From Nostoc sp. TCL240-02 (lineage in GTDB: Bacteria > Cyanobacteriota > Cyanobacteriia > Cyanobacteriales > Nostocaceae), in NCBI RefSeq assembly GCF_013343235.1, contig NZ_CP040094.1, forward strand, positions 6,877,001 through 6,941,000: 64,000 nucleotides of DNA, written 5' to 3'. The notes below the pieces were generated by a model, which was not told the DNA's origin, made no database searches, and saw nothing but the letters and a program-made list of their open reading frames with translations. Below are positions 27,645-37,877 of the stretch, piece by piece (within the stretch, counting starts at the first letter, position 1; each line of letters starts with the position of its first letter). A program made the position numbers and the translations under genes.

Positions 27645-28128
27645 ATTAAATATCCAAAACATCGACTTAAACTTATCCATATAAAATTACTTCAATTTCG
27701 TGCTAATTCATCAATCACTTTTTATAAATACCACTCTTCTGATTCACGATATTGAGCTAACTTATTCATACAAATGAAAAGCTAGACTGTATTTAGTACA
27801 GACGAAGGTAGCAATATGACTACAACTAAACAAATAGTTGCCTTGTCGTAGATGCGCTTTTAAATTAGTATTGTTTTATACAAGTTTATCATGAGCAGTA
27901 AATTATTTATGATATTAACTTATGATATTAACTGTAGACAGTTTACTAAAAAAGTCTTAAGCAATATTACTATGCACTCAGCTAGCAAATTGGCTTGAAT
28001 AAACTAAGAAGCAAGAGAGTTGCCAACTAGTTGAAATAGTGTCAACCTTTATGCTTAAAATTGCACAAGAGGTTTTTTTAGCATCTACTAAAAGCTAAAG
28101 TTGACCCTTTGCAGGACCCCCATAAGCA
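27645..28128. other. Intergenic region, 484 bp, possible relic
   Basis: AT-rich with no supported gene. On the minus strand 27769-27697 reads a short frame (MNKLAQYRESEEWYL, stop, then VIDELARN) that looks like a broken small ORF. A CTGTA/TACAG palindrome lies at about 27788-27802. The promoter of the downstream gene should be here. Confidence 0.35.
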
Positions 28129-28515
28129 ATGCTGACTGAAATTTTGCCTTTTTCCTTTGAGTTAGACACGATCGCGATCGCCGGAGCGAGTTTGTGGTCA
28201 TTAGCGCTATATCTAGGTTTTTCCCCTGTCAATCAATGGGTAATCGAACAACTCAACCGTTGGTTTAACTTTGCCGAGCGATCGCTTTATACTAGCCAAA
28301 CAGAGTTTGAAAAGACTCGCAAAGGCAGAGAAGCCCAAAATGCTTTCTACGCCTCATTATTTAGCATCACGCCTTTTCTGGTAGTTGGTGCTTTATGTAA
28401 CTGGGGTCTGGAAATTAGTTTAGGTGAGAGTTGGGGAATTAGTACAGGAATATTAGCTTGTATGGGTGCCGGCATTTATGAACTTGGGCGCAGGGATGGA
28501 GAATCTTCCGATTAA
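28129..28515 (+). CDS. Small membrane protein of unknown function
   Basis: 128 aa with three hydrophobic stretches: residues 15-30 (AIAGASLWSLALYLGF), 77-96 (SLFSITPFLVVGALCNWGLE) and 100-118 (WGISTGILACMGAGIYELG). The region between them is charged and amphipathic (WVIEQLNRWFNFAERSLY). The codon use, with a HIP1 site inside, is like the neighbours. It looks like a conserved cyanobacterial membrane protein, but I do not recognise the family. It is convergent with the LpxB-like gene 41 bp away. Confidence 0.55.
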   Translation: MLTEILPFSFELDTIAIAGASLWSLALYLGFSPVNQWVIEQLNRWFNFAERSLYTSQTEFEKTRKGREAQNAFYASLFSITPFLVVGALCNWGLEISLGESWGISTGILACMGAGIYELGRRDGESSD

Positions 28516-28556
28516 GTAGAGAGACGAACAGGAAAAACTGACTGCAACTTCTCCTC

Positions 28557-29864
28557 CTACTTCTCAATTTCCTCGCAAATAATCTGTGCTATCTTCTGGG
28601 CTGCACCGCTTTCGCCACGAATATTACGGAGTTTAGCGCGGATATGATCCAATTTTTCTGGATGGGCTAATAAGTCTACAACCATCTCCCCAATTTCTGG
28701 CGGCTGAATTTTACCCATAAGTTCTGGTACTATCTCTTCCTGTGCCCAGATATTTGGCCATGCTAATAAACCTTTGCGTCTCACGAATTTTAGGAATAAC
28801 CAATTGATTACGTTAGCAAAGGGTGTACCTACCCCTGGCAGATTTGCTAACAACCCAGGTAAACCATCCCAAGCACGCATAGCATCAAGTTGCTGGGTTG
28901 GTAGTAAAACAATCATTGGCACTGCCAAAGCACCGAGTTCGGCAGTATTTGCTCCCACTGTAGTCAGGCAGATGCAGCACTGGGATAATAAGTGATATGC
29001 GGGGTTTTCTTGCCACAGTTCCACAGTTACGCCCGTTGCTGTTTTGAGCAATGCTTTGCCTCTACCGTCTTCTGGGACAATTAAGGAAGCACCACCAAAA
29101 CCAAAGATTTCAGCAATAGAGTTCCTTTGAGGATCGGCAAAACTAGCTAAAGTTTCTAAATCCAAAGTTGGGGCTACAGGAATCACAAATTTAGTTTGCG
29201 GTCTTTTTGCGTGAACATATTCGGCAATGCTTAAAATTAATGGTACTCCTTGGGCTAATTTTGCTGCTTTTGATCCAGGGAGTAGACCAATCAATTCAGT
29301 CTTTTGTCCTACGCTGTGGGAAGTAGCTGACGCGTCTATGTCATTAGTCATTAGTCCTTTGTCGTTGGACAAATGACTACTAGCTTCTACCATCAAATCA
29401 CCTACAACGGTAAATTTTTGAGCATATTTTTGGGGGACGCGGGCAGCAACTTCGGGTTTCATCACACCAAAACGATCAATCCAGTTATGCCACCTGGCTG
29501 ACCATTCGGCGTAAACCACTGTGCGATATCCAAGCTTTTTACCTATAACTACAGGGAAAATTTGATCGCCACCCAGAAAAACAACTACACCGCGACTTCT
29601 CCAGTCCCAATTTTCAAAAGTTTTACCCCAGAGCAAAAATTGCCAAAAATGCTCTGCGGCCTGTACTCTATCTACTTCTGGATAAGAAAGTGCGATCGCA
29701 GCTTCTTTACCACTAGCATTTGAGCAAGGTGATAAGATTACACTGATCCTCACTTGATTTCGGTCATCGCCGAATTGTTGCCGCAATGCCCTGACTACTG
29801 GGCGCACCCAGGTTGTTATCTCACCAGGGCCATTTGATAAAATGAGAATATCTACTTGAGTCAT
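28557..29864 (-). CDS. LpxB-related glycosyltransferase-like protein
   Basis: 435 aa resembling the lipid-A-disaccharide synthase-related family of cyanobacteria: an N-terminal Rossmann half with ILSNGPGEITTWVRPVV at residues 7-23 and a C-terminal half with LLPGSKAAKL near residue 193 and TTVGANTAELGALAVPMIVL near residue 312. True LpxB makes lipid A disaccharide, but this branch is divergent and its substrate is unknown. Residues about 162-176 (SHLSNDKGLMTNDID) are encoded by an inserted GTCATTA-type repeat (29337-29380). It is convergent with the small membrane protein gene. Confidence 0.75.
   Translation of the reverse strand: MTQVDILILSNGPGEITTWVRPVVRALRQQFGDDRNQVRISVILSPCSNASGKEAAIALSYPEVDRVQAAEHFWQFLLWGKTFENWDWRSRGVVVFLGGDQIFPVVIGKKLGYRTVVYAEWSARWHNWIDRFGVMKPEVAARVPQKYAQKFTVVGDLMVEASSHLSNDKGLMTNDIDASATSHSVGQKTELIGLLPGSKAAKLAQGVPLILSIAEYVHAKRPQTKFVIPVAPTLDLETLASFADPQRNSIAEIFGFGGASLIVPEDGRGKALLKTATGVTVELWQENPAYHLLSQCCICLTTVGANTAELGALAVPMIVLLPTQQLDAMRAWDGLPGLLANLPGVGTPFANVINWLFLKFVRRKGLLAWPNIWAQEEIVPELMGKIQPPEIGEMVVDLLAHPEKLDHIRAKLRNIRGESGAAQKIAQIICEEIEK
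29337..29380. repeat. GTCATTA heptamer element inside the LpxB-like gene
   Basis: Tandem GTCATTA units followed by an inverted AAATGAC end lie in frame within the coding sequence, between two conserved halves of the protein. The arrangement is the same as in mutS at 24700-24765. Confidence 0.7.
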
Positions 29865-30219
29865 TAGTTAATGGTCAAGAGTTAGGGGTCATTAGTCAAG
29901 AGGCAAATATTAATTAATTCGTTCCTAAGTCAAGAGCGATAGTATCATTTGTCGATAAGATTTCATATCTGTATCCAAGTACAGTAAAAAATAGAGCGTA
30001 GGCATAGCCCGTCAGAGACATCGCCTAGCTGTTTTGAGTTCCAAACTCAAAATTTGAGGTTCAAAGGCTCAACCTTCACTCTTAGAAACTTAAATGAAGA
30101 CTCCTAACCGTAAGCCACTGCTTTGAAATCTTTATATGTAAATAGGATTTCTACCCCCAAGAGAGGAGATTTTCAAATGCAGACGAAGTAGAATTTAAAA
30201 TAAAATTGACAAACTGTTT
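29865..30219. other. Intergenic region upstream of the STAND-like gene
   Basis: 355 bp. Bases 29866-29915 hold more GTCATTAG/GTCAAGAG units. A TTTTGAGTT/AACTCAAAA inverted repeat lies at about 30035-30055. Near 30163 an AAGAGAGGAG stands before an ATG followed by only four codons. No gene is supported. Confidence 0.4.
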
Positions 30220-31986
30220 ATGCAATGGGCTAATTTTCTAGCCAACGAAGCTGCTACTCATAGCTTATCCCTACAGCAAACAGCGGCTTTTGTAGAGTAT
30301 TTTCAGACTGAACACTTAGATAAAAGTGAAGTGAAACTTGCTAGCAAATTAAACGTTGATATTGCTGTTTTAAAAAAGTTGCTAGATGAAGTATATAACA
30401 AGTTTGTCCAAAACTATCCTGAGTTAACAATTTCCAACAGTCGGGACAAACTACAAAAGTTACAATCTTACCTGACAGTAAAATATAATAGCGAATTGAA
30501 TATCCTTAAACCATTAGCGGCGATGAAATTATTAAAAACGCTAGTGGAACGGGAAAGACTGCAAAAAGAACCTTGGATTGCGAGAAGAATTTGTAAATTT
30601 TTAGGATATTTACCTTTAGCGTTAGAGTTAGTAGGGCAATATCTGGATAAGATGCCAGGTTTGTCTCTGGAAATACTACTGAAGCGGCTAGAGAAAAAGC
30701 GAGTGGAACATGAAAACGTGGTCAATGAGAACTCATTGATGCCTGATAAAGACAGTGTAGCTGAAGCTTTTGAGTTGAGTTGGGAACAGTTGGATGAAAA
30801 TGCAAAAAGCTTTGGCTGTTTGCTAAGTTTGTGTGCTTTAGCTGATATTCCCTTATCTATTGAGACGGTAAAAGATGACAAAAAACAAGAACTTTGGGAG
30901 AAAGCTATAGCCGACTTACTAGAATTACATTTACTACAACAAAAAAGTCAAGTAATTTATCATCTAAATCCAATAATTCGGCAACTTTTCCAAATGAAGT
31001 TGGAGGAATCAGGTGAGGCGGATGAAGCAAAAACTAAATTTGCAGCGATGATGTTAGAGGTAGCAAAGCTAATTCCGCAACAGCTTACCCCTGAAGATAT
31101 TGTCAATTTCACTCCACACATCCCGCACATAATAGAAGTTGCAACCCACTTATCCCAGTATGTGAGCGATGAAAATCTCATTACTCTATTTACCAAATTA
31201 GCCTGGTTTTATCAAGGTCAAGGACTTTATCAGCAAGCAGAACCTTGGTTGCAGCAGTGTGTAGAGCTAACTAAAAATCGTTTTGGTTTAGAACATCCCG
31301 ATGTCGCCACTAGCCTGAACAATTTAGCGCAACTTTACGATTTTACAGGACGTTACAGCGAAGCTGAACCACTGTATCAGCAAGCTTTAGAGCTGAGAAA
31401 ACGCCTGCTGGGAGAGGAACATACTGATGTTGCCACTACCTTAAGCTATTTGGCATTACTCTATGAATCTACAGGACGCTACAAAGAAGCTGAACCTTTG
31501 TATCAGCAAGCTTTAAAACTGTGGAAACGCCTAGTGGGAGAAGAACATCCCCATGTTGCCACTACTTTGAATAATTTAGCAGCCTTGTACTGTTATACAG
31601 GACGCTATAGCAAAGCCGAACCTTTGCTGAAGAAAGCTTTAGAAATGAGAAAACGCCTGCTAGGAGACAACCATCTTGATGTCGCCACTAGCCTGAATAA
31701 TTTAGCGCAACTCTACGAATCGACAAGACGCTACAGCAAAGCTGAACCTTTGTATCGGCAAGCTTTAGAACTAAGTAAACGCCTACTGGGAGAAGAACAT
31801 CCCGATGTTGCCATTAGCCTGAATAATATCGCATCACTCTACCGCCAGACAAGACGCTACAAGAAAGCCAAACCCTTATTTGAGCAAGCTTTGAAAATTT
31901 GTGAACGGACTTTAGGTGTAGGTCATCCTACTACTATGACGATTCGGGCAAATTATGCCAGCTTTTTAAGAGAAGCATATCACTAG
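30220..31986 (+). CDS. STAND/NB-ARC-type TPR protein lacking its P-loop
   Basis: 588 aa. Residues 1-90 (MQWANFLANEAATHSL onward to SRDKLQKLQSYLTVKYNS) are an N-terminal helical domain often seen at the front of Nostoc NB-ARC proteins. Residues 110-150 carry the late NB-ARC motif ICKFLGYLPLALELVGQ (GLPLAL-type), followed by the winged-helix region. The Walker A and Walker B part that should lie between them is absent: the sequence passes from residue about 92 straight into the GLPLAL region. Residues 320-588 are about six kinesin-light-chain TPRs of 42 aa (LNNLAxLYxxTGRYxEAEPLYQQAL type). It therefore looks like an NTPase-dead internal-deletion derivative that retains sensor repeats. Confidence 0.75.
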   Translation: MQWANFLANEAATHSLSLQQTAAFVEYFQTEHLDKSEVKLASKLNVDIAVLKKLLDEVYNKFVQNYPELTISNSRDKLQKLQSYLTVKYNSELNILKPLAAMKLLKTLVERERLQKEPWIARRICKFLGYLPLALELVGQYLDKMPGLSLEILLKRLEKKRVEHENVVNENSLMPDKDSVAEAFELSWEQLDENAKSFGCLLSLCALADIPLSIETVKDDKKQELWEKAIADLLELHLLQQKSQVIYHLNPIIRQLFQMKLEESGEADEAKTKFAAMMLEVAKLIPQQLTPEDIVNFTPHIPHIIEVATHLSQYVSDENLITLFTKLAWFYQGQGLYQQAEPWLQQCVELTKNRFGLEHPDVATSLNNLAQLYDFTGRYSEAEPLYQQALELRKRLLGEEHTDVATTLSYLALLYESTGRYKEAEPLYQQALKLWKRLVGEEHPHVATTLNNLAALYCYTGRYSKAEPLLKKALEMRKRLLGDNHLDVATSLNNLAQLYESTRRYSKAEPLYRQALELSKRLLGEEHPDVAISLNNIASLYRQTRRYKKAKPLFEQALKICERTLGVGHPTTMTIRANYASFLREAYH

Positions 31987-32089
31987 CGATCGCCTCCGGC
32001 ACGCTACGCGATCGCTGCGCCTAATTCGTAATTCTTAATTCGTAAATAAAATATCCCCCTCTCCACCAGCGAAGAAGAGGGGTTAGATT
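31987..32089. repeat. HIP1-pair palindromic repeat
   Basis: Two GCGATCGC octamers (31986 and 32010) flank a CTCCGGCACGCTAC spacer, followed by AATTCGT heptamer-like units. This is between two convergent genes; it may serve as a transcript end, but no T tract is seen. Confidence 0.5.
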
Positions 32090-32587
32090 TTACTTACATC
32101 CTAAAGACTGGCGAGTATCTACACCAGTTTTAGAATTTACCCCACTTGCTTTAACACAAAGCTTTTTCACTTGCGTCCCATCTAAAATTGCATTCGTAAA
32201 ATCAGCGCCTGTGACATTTACATCATCAAAAATAGAACGCAGCATCATTGCATCGGTCAACACCGCATCACTTAAATCAGCATTCTTAAACCTTGTGAGA
32301 TAAGCTATGCCTTCACTAAAATCAGCACCATGCAGATTTGCTCCCTCCAATAGGGTACCGTTGAACACGCCACCACGTAAGTCAGCATTGCTAAAATTAG
32401 CATTCTCTAATTTGAGATTAGTAAACTCAGTACCAACTAAACTTTGACCAGAGTAATCCTTCACCTTTAGTTCATCATTACCCACAGAACGGGTAATACT
32501 AGAAGAACTTGCAGCTTCCGCCGATAGGGGAAACAAAAAAAGAACCATAGCTAAGACAAAGCTAGCTAACAGCCGCCAATATTTCAT
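32090..32587 (-). CDS. Secreted pentapeptide-repeat protein (thylakoid lumen type)
   Basis: 165 aa. Residues 1-25 are a signal peptide ending in AEA-A ([12 protein letters not shown]). Residues 55-130 form a right-handed quadrilateral helix of A(D/N)LxX pentapeptides ([39 protein letters not shown]). The C-terminus has two Cys (KLCVKAS and SLGCK) that could form a disulfide. The layout resembles lumenal pentapeptide proteins of thylakoids; the function is not known. It has its own promoter, in the region divergent from gcvT. Confidence 0.8.
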   Translation of the reverse strand: MKYWRLLASFVLAMVLFLFPLSAEAASSSSITRSVGNDELKVKDYSGQSLVGTEFTNLKLENANFSNADLRGGVFNGTLLEGANLHGADFSEGIAYLTRFKNADLSDAVLTDAMMLRSIFDDVNVTGADFTNAILDGTQVKKLCVKASGVNSKTGVDTRQSLGCK

Positions 32588-32824
32588 AATCTCTTCTTAA
32601 TAAATCTCAACACTTCTACCATTAACTATTAAACCTCACAGAAGAGGACAAAGGAGTGGGGAGATGAGTTTTCCCCCCTGCTCCCTGCCCCTCTGCCTTT
32701 TTTCAATGCCCAATGCCCCAATTCGATACACAAGACTGTAAAACCAGAAAGCATCTCGTAGGATGATATATGTTGAGGTGCGATGCCTAACGGCAAGTTG
32801 CTCCGCATCTACGCAAAATTACCT
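32588..32824. other. Intergenic region before gcvT
   Basis: Contains a pyrimidine-rich fragment of the dispersed repeat (32640-32710) and a CAATGCC heptamer. The sequence GCGATGCCTAACGGCAAG just before the gene belongs to a common Nostoc repeat type and may have supplied an artificial upstream start. A glycine riboswitch was looked for and not found. Confidence 0.45.
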
Positions 32825-33961
32825 GTGGCTAATCAAGAAGACAACGCCCAATCTCTGGCGCGAACCCCTTTATATCAAGTGGGTGTAGAACTCAAAGCCC
32901 GCTTTACCAGCTTTGGTGGCTGGGAAATGCCCGTGCAATTTAGTGGCATTAGCCGCGAACACGAGGCTGTAAGAAATACAGCCGGAATGTTTGATATTTC
33001 ACACATGGGTAAATTTACCCTCCAAGGTAAAAATCTCATTTCCCAACTCCAGTCTCTAGTGCCTTCAGACTTGAGTCGATTGCAACCCGGTCAAGCACAA
33101 TACACCGTACTGTTAAATCCTCAAGCGGGAATTATTGACGATATCATTGTTTATTACCAAGGTGAAGACACCACTGGTATACAAAAGGCATTTATCATCG
33201 TCAATGCAGCAACCTCTGGTAAAGATAAAGCATGGATTTTGCAACATCTTGACCTGGATAAAGTGCAATTCCAAGACCTTTCACCAGAAAAAGCTTTAAT
33301 TGCCGTGCAAGGGCCAAAAGCGATTAAATATCTCCAGCCTTTAGTGCAAGAAGACTTACAACTAATCAAAGCCTTCGGACATTTAGAAGCAACCTTACTA
33401 GGTAAACCTGCTTTCCTGGCCCGCACAGGTTACACCGGAGAAGATGGCTTTGAGGTGATGGTAGACCCAGATGTGGGAGTAGAATTGTGGCAAAATCTCC
33501 AGAAAGCTGGTGTTATCCCCTGTGGACTTGGTGCGAGAGATACCCTACGCCTAGAAGCAGCGATGGCACTTTACGGACAAGATATCGATGATACCACCAC
33601 ACCCTTAGAAGCAGGTTTGGGTTGGCTAGTCCACTTAGATACCAAAGGTGATTTTATTGGTCGGGAAGTTTTAGCACAACAAAAAGCCTCTGGAATGCAG
33701 CGTCGATTGGTGGGTCTACAAACTCCAGGACGCAACATTGCCCGTCATGGCTACCAAGTGTTATCCGCAGGTAAAGTTGTGGGAGAAGTTTCTAGTGGCA
33801 CTCTGTCGCCTACACTGGGTTATCCCATTGCTTTAGCTTACGTTCCTACCCAATTAGCAACTATTGGTCAACAGCTAGAAGTCGAAATTCGTGGTAAAGC
33901 TTATCCAGCAGTTGTAGTTAAACGTCCCTTTTATCGGTCAAAAAATCGTGCTGCTAACTAA
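32825..33961 (+). CDS. gcvT: Glycine cleavage system T protein (aminomethyltransferase)
   Basis: 378 aa from the GTG at 32825 ([18 protein letters not shown]), where family similarity begins; the ATG at 32783 would add 14 residues encoded by repeat-like DNA. Folate-binding GcvT features are present: [27 protein letters not shown] at the N-terminus (in two parts), FDISHMGKF near residue 57, the DDIIVYY segment near residue 105, and [13 protein letters not shown] near residue 240. It transfers the methylene group of aminomethylated GcvH lipoate to tetrahydrofolate. gcvH follows 125 bp downstream, and then gcvP. Confidence 0.93.
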   Translation: MANQEDNAQSLARTPLYQVGVELKARFTSFGGWEMPVQFSGISREHEAVRNTAGMFDISHMGKFTLQGKNLISQLQSLVPSDLSRLQPGQAQYTVLLNPQAGIIDDIIVYYQGEDTTGIQKAFIIVNAATSGKDKAWILQHLDLDKVQFQDLSPEKALIAVQGPKAIKYLQPLVQEDLQLIKAFGHLEATLLGKPAFLARTGYTGEDGFEVMVDPDVGVELWQNLQKAGVIPCGLGARDTLRLEAAMALYGQDIDDTTTPLEAGLGWLVHLDTKGDFIGREVLAQQKASGMQRRLVGLQTPGRNIARHGYQVLSAGKVVGEVSSGTLSPTLGYPIALAYVPTQLATIGQQLEVEIRGKAYPAVVVKRPFYRSKNRAAN

Positions 33962-34086
33962 CAAGCGCCAAGGTTTTTGAGGAATAATGTGTTGTGAGTT
34001 ACTCAATCTACAGTAAGGTTCATTACCATATATGGCTTGGATGACTGTTGGGGCAATAATTTTTTTGATAAGGGAGAGGAAGTGAT

Positions 34087-34476
34087 ATGTCTTTTGAATA
34101 TCCTCAAGATTTTAGATACCTGGATTCTCATGAATACGTGCGAATAGATGGCGAAATTGCCACCATTGGCATTACTGAGTTTGCCGTACACGAATTGGGT
34201 GATATCGTCTTTTTGGAACTACCAGAAATTGGCGACGCTCTTACCAGGGGAGAAAACTTTGGCACGATTGAATCAGTGAAAGCCGTTGAAGAGCTTAATT
34301 CCCCAGTAACAGGTACTGTTATAGAACGGAATGAAGCCTTAATTAATTCTCCTGAAGAAGTGTCAGAAGACCCCTACGGGGAAGGGTGGTTTTTGAAAGT
34401 GCGCGTCAATGACCCTGGTGAAGTTGAAGATGCTTTGACAGCAGATGAGTATCGCGCCCAAGTGGAAGGAGAGTAG
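34087..34476 (+). CDS. gcvH: Glycine cleavage system H protein
   Basis: 129 aa lipoyl carrier. The lipoylated Lys is in [18 protein letters not shown] near residue 64, within a complete biotinyl/lipoyl beta-barrel. The end [16 protein letters not shown] is typical. It shuttles the aminomethyl group between GcvP, GcvT and the lipoamide dehydrogenase (L protein, not encoded here). The ribosome site AGGGAGAGG precedes the ATG by about nine bases. The three gcv genes lie in order T-H-P on one strand with 125-bp and 190-bp gaps, so they may be one operon or share regulation; in this organism they serve photorespiratory glycine removal. Confidence 0.95.
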   Translation: MSFEYPQDFRYLDSHEYVRIDGEIATIGITEFAVHELGDIVFLELPEIGDALTRGENFGTIESVKAVEELNSPVTGTVIERNEALINSPEEVSEDPYGEGWFLKVRVNDPGEVEDALTADEYRAQVEGE

Positions 34477-34666
34477 GAGTGCTGAGTGCTGTTAGCTAGG
34501 GTTTAGCCCGTGCTAAGTGGAAGAGTAGGGGAGTAGGTGAGTGGAGGAGGTAGTTAACAATTACTCTTATTCACCTATCCAATATCTTCCAAATCTCCAG
34601 TCCCCAGCCCCCAGTTTAAGAGTATTTATTGCAAAATATGAAATAGTACCATCTGGAGAGTAATTT

Positions 34667-37609
34667 GTGGTATTGAACGCCCCTATTCTCAAGTCTAATG
34701 AGCAGCAAGTGCTGGACAAAAAAAGTCAAAATTTAAGTAGTTTTGCGCCAAGACATATTGGTCCTAACTCCGACGACATCCAGCTTATGCTTAAGGTTTT
34801 GGGGTTTCCCAGCCTGGATGCCCTAATCGATAAAACAGTTCCCCAGACAATTCGGCTGAAGCAACCGCTAAAGTTACCAGAAGCCGAAAGTGAGTATACA
34901 GCACTGGTATTTTTAAAAAAAGTTGCTAGCAAAAATCAGGTTTTCCGTTCATACATCGGTATGGGATATTACGACAGTATTACCCCACCTGTAATTGGGC
35001 GTAACATCCTAGAAAATCCTGGTTGGTATACTGCCTACACTCCTTATCAGCCAGAAATTGCCCAGGGGCGACTAGAAGCGCTGCTAAATTTTCAAACCTT
35101 AATTATCGACCTCACAGGTTTGGAAATTGCCAATGCTTCCTTACTTGATGAAGCCACAGCCGCAGCTGAAGCAATGAGTCTAAGCTATGGTGTTTGTAAA
35201 AATCAGGCAAATGCTTATTTCGTCTCTCATGACTGCCATCCCCAAACTATCGACGTGTTGCAAACACGGGCTAAACCATTAGGGATTAAGATCATTGTCG
35301 GCGATCATCAAACATTTGATTTTGATCAACCAATTTTTGGGGCTGTTCTGCAATATCCCGCTAGTGATGGCACCATTTACGACTACCGCGCTTTTATAGA
35401 AAAAGCCCATGCTAAGGGTGCATTGGTGACGGTAGCAGCAGATCCTTTAAGTTTAACTTTGCTCACCCCTCCTGGGGAATTTGGCGCTGATATTGCTGTC
35501 GGTAGCACCCAGCGCTTTGGTATTCCGTTGGGGTTTGGGGGGCCTCATGCGGCATACTTTGCGACTAAGGAAGAGTATAAGCGGCTGGTTCCAGGGCGAA
35601 TTGTGGGAGTCTCAAAAGATGCTCAAGGTAAGCCTGCATTACGTCTTGCCTTGCAAACCCGCGAACAGCATATCCGCCGCGAAAAAGCTACTAGTAATAT
35701 TTGTACTGCACAGGTTTTGTTGGCGGTAATGGCGAGTATGTACGCCGTCTATCATGGGCCTACTGGATTGAAGCAAATTGCCGAAAATATCCATTCTTTG
35801 ACGGTGTTATTGGCAGAAGGACTGAAGCGTTTGGGTTACAGCATCAGTTCCAAAGATTTCTTTGATACACTGCGAGTAGAACTGGGAAGACACAATTTAA
35901 AAGATATTCTGGCAGTTAGTGAACAACTTCAAATTAACCTGCGGGTTTTTGATGCCACTACTGTTGGTATTTCGCTGGATGAAACAACTACGCCAAAAGA
36001 TTTAATCGACCTCTGGCAGATTTTCGCTGGTACAGATGATTTACCCTTCACTCTAGAACAATTAACTTCTGACTCATCCCCCCATCTCTCTCTCTCCCGT
36101 ACAAGCACATATCTCACTCACCCAGTTTTTAACCGCTATCACTCAGAAACTGAATTGTTGCGTTATCTGCACAAGCTAGAAAGCAAGGACTTGTCGCTAA
36201 CTACATCGATGATTCCTTTGGGGTCATGCACAATGAAGTTGAATGCGACTGCTGAGATGATTCCGGTAAGTTGGGAAGAATTTGGCAAGATTCATCCATT
36301 TGCACCTGCATCGCAAACTCAGGGTTATCAAATCTTGTTTGAGCAACTTGAGGCATGGTTAGCTGAAATTACTGGGTTTGCGGGAATTTCTCTACAACCA
36401 AATGCTGGTTCTCAGGGCGAGTACGCCGGACTTTTAGTAATTCGTCAATATCACGAAAATCGCGGTGAAGCACACCGCAATGTCTGTTTGATTCCCACCT
36501 CGGCACATGGGACGAACCCTGCAAGTGCGGTGATGTGCGGGATGAAGGTGGTGGCTGTTGCCTGTGACTCACAAGGTAATATTGACGTTGATGACCTGAA
36601 GGCGAAGGCAGAAAAACACAGCAATGAATTAGCCGCCTTAATGGTGACATATCCCTCAACTCACGGTGTCTTTGAGGAGCCAATTCAGGAAATCTGCGCT
36701 GTTGTCCATAGTCACGGTGGACAAGTTTACATGGATGGGGCAAATATGAATGCCCAAGTGGGAATTTGCCGTCCTGGAGATATTGGTGCAGATGTCTGTC
36801 ACTTGAATCTGCACAAAACCTTCTGTATTCCTCATGGTGGTGGTGGCCCTGGTATGGGGCCTATTGGGGTAGCCTCTCATCTTGTGTCTTTTCTCCCTGG
36901 ACATCCTCTAGTAGGGACTGGGGATTGGGGACTGGGGACTAGGAAAGAGGAAATCCCCAGTACCCAACGTATTGGTGCTGTGGCGGCTGCGCCTTGGGGT
37001 AGTGCAAGTATCTTGGTGATTTCTTGGATGTACATCGCCATGATGGGTGCAGATGGTTTGACCGAAGCAACTAAGGTGGCGATTCTCAACGCTAACTACA
37101 TTGCCAAGAAACTGGAATCGTACTATCCGGTTTTGTATCAGGGGAAAAATGGTCTAGTTGCCCATGAATGTATTTTAGATTTGCGATCGCTAAAAAAATC
37201 AGCTGCGATCGAAATCGATGATGTAGCCAAGCGTCTCATGGACTATGGTTTCCATGCACCGACTGTCTCTTGGCCTGTAGGGGGTACAATCATGGTGGAA
37301 CCTACAGAAAGTGAATCTAAACAAGAGTTGGATCGTTTCTGCGATGCGTTGATTTCTATTCGCCAAGAAATTGCCGAAATAGAAGTTGGCAAAGTGGATA
37401 TCCAAGATAATGTTTTGAAGAACGCACCCCACACTGCCGAAAGTTTAATTACCGGCGAATGGCAGCATCCCTATTCTCGTGAACAAGCTGCCTACCCTGC
37501 GCCTTGGACTCGTGAATATAAATTTTGGCCTGCTGTTGGTCGCATTGATGCAGCTTTTGGCGACAGGAATTTTGTTTGTTCTTGTCTGCCAATGGATGCT
37601 TATTCGTAG
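34667..37609 (+). CDS. gcvP: Glycine dehydrogenase (decarboxylating), P protein
   Basis: 980 aa from a GTG with GGAGAG ten bases upstream. A single-chain P protein with both halves: the N-terminal half has [13 protein letters not shown] near residue 26, and the C-terminal half has the PLP-lysine site [20 protein letters not shown] near residue 720. It decarboxylates glycine and loads the aminomethyl group on GcvH. Residues about 749-766 ([18 protein letters not shown]) are encoded by a tandem GGGGACT heptamer repeat (36911-36960) inserted between FLPGHPL and [13 protein letters not shown], which are adjacent or nearly so in other P proteins. Confidence 0.95.
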   Translation: MVLNAPILKSNEQQVLDKKSQNLSSFAPRHIGPNSDDIQLMLKVLGFPSLDALIDKTVPQTIRLKQPLKLPEAESEYTALVFLKKVASKNQVFRSYIGMGYYDSITPPVIGRNILENPGWYTAYTPYQPEIAQGRLEALLNFQTLIIDLTGLEIANASLLDEATAAAEAMSLSYGVCKNQANAYFVSHDCHPQTIDVLQTRAKPLGIKIIVGDHQTFDFDQPIFGAVLQYPASDGTIYDYRAFIEKAHAKGALVTVAADPLSLTLLTPPGEFGADIAVGSTQRFGIPLGFGGPHAAYFATKEEYKRLVPGRIVGVSKDAQGKPALRLALQTREQHIRREKATSNICTAQVLLAVMASMYAVYHGPTGLKQIAENIHSLTVLLAEGLKRLGYSISSKDFFDTLRVELGRHNLKDILAVSEQLQINLRVFDATTVGISLDETTTPKDLIDLWQIFAGTDDLPFTLEQLTSDSSPHLSLSRTSTYLTHPVFNRYHSETELLRYLHKLESKDLSLTTSMIPLGSCTMKLNATAEMIPVSWEEFGKIHPFAPASQTQGYQILFEQLEAWLAEITGFAGISLQPNAGSQGEYAGLLVIRQYHENRGEAHRNVCLIPTSAHGTNPASAVMCGMKVVAVACDSQGNIDVDDLKAKAEKHSNELAALMVTYPSTHGVFEEPIQEICAVVHSHGGQVYMDGANMNAQVGICRPGDIGADVCHLNLHKTFCIPHGGGGPGMGPIGVASHLVSFLPGHPLVGTGDWGLGTRKEEIPSTQRIGAVAAAPWGSASILVISWMYIAMMGADGLTEATKVAILNANYIAKKLESYYPVLYQGKNGLVAHECILDLRSLKKSAAIEIDDVAKRLMDYGFHAPTVSWPVGGTIMVEPTESESKQELDRFCDALISIRQEIAEIEVGKVDIQDNVLKNAPHTAESLITGEWQHPYSREQAAYPAPWTREYKFWPAVGRIDAAFGDRNFVCSCLPMDAYS
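36911..36960 (+). repeat. GGGGACT heptamer repeat inside gcvP
   Basis: Three to four tandem GGGGACT/GGGGATT units, then AAGAGG and an AATCCCCAGT end that partly complements them. The reading frame is kept. The same GGGGACT unit occurs between genes near 57990-58025. Confidence 0.75.
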
Positions 37610-37623
37610 TACCTCAGCGCTAA

Positions 37624-37649
37624 CCGCCTTTCTGTTTACAGAAAGGCGG
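37624..37649 (+). terminator. Terminator-like hairpin after gcvP
   Basis: CCGCCTTTCTG at 37624-37634 pairs perfectly with CAGAAAGGCGG at 37639-37649 over a TTTA loop. It lies 15 bp after the gcvP stop. The following bases (CTACTATTT) are only weakly T-rich. Confidence 0.7.
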
Positions 37650-37877
37650 CTACTATTTGGAGTCTCGGAATAATGGTATGGATTTTGTTTCGTCCCAAGA
37701 CACAAGATAAAAAATTTATTTATTAATACTAATTCTCCATGAAGATGCAGGTAATTTTTATTAAACGAACTACAAAGGAAGAGATAACTTAAGTAATTAT
37801 CCAGTGTAAGTTTATAAAAATTAGTATAATATTTATAAGTATTGATTTTTTTTATTTAGCTAGGAAATTTAGTATAT

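Noticed and set aside
32588..34666. Possible glycine riboswitch before gcvT or gcvP
   Set aside because: None of the conserved tandem-aptamer blocks could be found upstream of either gene; only repeats and ribosome sites are seen.
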